DNA of 5,763 bases, taken from QQUD01 sp039029915 (GTDB lineage: Bacteria > Chloroflexota > Anaerolineae > Promineifilales > Promineifilaceae). Made by a program: the position numbers and the translations under genes. Position 1 is the first letter of the stretch; each line of letters begins with the position of its first letter. The notes beneath the pieces are model-generated. The model did not search any database and was not told where the DNA came from. It saw only the letters and a program-made list of their open reading frames with translations. The DNA lies in the NCBI GenBank assembly GCA_039029915.1, contig JBCCFD010000490.1, forward strand, positions 1 to 5,763. Reading direction: 5' to 3'. Below, piece by piece: positions 5,313 through 5,763 of the stretch.

Positions 5313-5729
5313 ATGACGATTATCAATATCCAAGCGGGCCCTTTTCGGTTTAAAGGTAGGCTTGAAACAGAAGCCGCCCCACAAACCTGTGAAAAGTTTT
5401 TAAATCTGCTCCCCTATCATCAAAAAGTGATCCATTCACGCTGGAGTGGTGAGGCCGTCTGGATTCCATTGGGTGATTTTGATCTTGGGGTTGGTTTCGA
5501 AAACCACACCAGCCACGCTTCGCGGGGTGATTTTTTGTTTTATCCGGGTGGGTACAGCGAAACTGAGTTTCTATTTGTTTACGGCAGCTCAATTTTTGCT
5601 AGCAAAATGGGCCAATTGGCTGGCAATCGTTTCATGTCACTTATCGAAGGTCATGAACACCTGATGGCGTTTGGCAAACTCGTTCTTTGGGAAGGTGCCC
5701 AAGATATTATTTTTTCTATGGATGATTAG
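5313..5729 (+). CDS. DUF3830 family protein (cyclophilin-like fold expected)
   Basis: A 138-residue protein matching the DUF3830 pattern throughout: EAAPQTCEKFLNLLP (20-34), HSRWSGEAVWIPLGDFDLG (41-59), GFENHTSH (61-68), YPGGYSETEFLFVYG (77-91), FASKMGQLAGNRF (95-107) and LWEGAQDI (125-132). The family is thought to share a cyclophilin-like barrel, and the opening E-AP-TC--F segment resembles that of cyclophilins; no reaction is established. From memory, relatives often sit beside amino-acid or small-molecule catabolic genes, so binding of a small ligand is plausible, but this is inference. The start is ATG 5313, set by AAGGA at 5301-5305. It is 76 bp after rlmI, the largest gap since 899, and may have its own promoter, though none is clear. 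The next reading frame begins one base after its stop. Confidence 0.85.
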   Translation: MTIINIQAGPFRFKGRLETEAAPQTCEKFLNLLPYHQKVIHSRWSGEAVWIPLGDFDLGVGFENHTSHASRGDFLFYPGGYSETEFLFVYGSSIFASKMGQLAGNRFMSLIEGHEHLMAFGKLVLWEGAQDIIFSMDD

Positions 5730-5730
5730 C

Positions 5731-5763
5731 ATGGGCAGCAATTCTCACACGATTACAATTAAC
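5731..5763 (+). CDS. Probable 5' end of the next gene (partial)
   Basis: An ATG one base after the DUF3830 stop opens a frame that runs to the window end (MGSNSHTITIN). GGATGA at 5720-5725 could serve as its ribosome binding site. Eleven codons are too few to identify a product. The tight spacing suggests co-expression with the DUF3830 gene. Confidence 0.45.
   Translation, partial: MGSNSHTITIN

Noticed and set aside
5446..5664. Overlapping + strand frame of 72 codons inside the DUF3830 gene
   Set aside because: The DUF3830 frame matches family motifs along its full length; this one is a shadow with no motif or ribosome binding site of note.

Overview
The window is a compact bacterial stretch of moderate GC content. 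All seven complete genes read on the + strand, and a gene end and a probable gene start lie at the two edges. I see no tRNA, rRNA, CRISPR array, transposase or integrase. The best taxonomic guess is a member of Chloroflexota (Anaerolineae-like). This rests on the general look of the proteins (SH3-repeat muramidase, unknown small membrane proteins) and is only an inference. A second signature is a heavily repeated palindrome, ACGGCCGT, found seven times. It resembles the way HIP1 is repeated in cyanobacteria, but the sequence is different.

Layout. Positions 2-130 hold the 3' end of an unrecognised cysteine-containing protein. A 149-bp gap follows, with a foldable leader in front of an OsmC/Ohr-family thiol peroxidase-like gene (280-711). 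A perfect hairpin (730-758) closes that unit. The next spacer carries an 18-bp perfect palindrome (872-889) just before a tightly packed series of genes. These are a two-helix membrane protein of unknown function (900-1418), a 73-residue small membrane protein (1423-1644), a single-domain CheY-like receiver (1672-2034) and a MogA/MoaB-type molybdopterin adenylyltransferase (2039-2536). They are followed by a muramidase with three SH3 repeats (2576-3985) and an RlmI-type 23S rRNA cytosine methyltransferase (4028-5236). The spacers in this series are 4-42 bp, so it may be one transcript. After a 76-bp gap come a DUF3830 protein (5313-5729) and, one base later, the start of another reading frame that leaves the window.

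How the genes work together. No single pathway unites them. The set mixes peroxide defence, signalling, molybdenum cofactor synthesis, cell-wall cleavage and ribosome modification, as is common in streamlined co-directional gene strings. The points most worth a second look are the ACGGCCGT repeat, the palindrome at the head of the long gene series, the alternative pairings in the osmC leader, and a muramidase with no export signal lying downstream of two small membrane proteins of unknown function.
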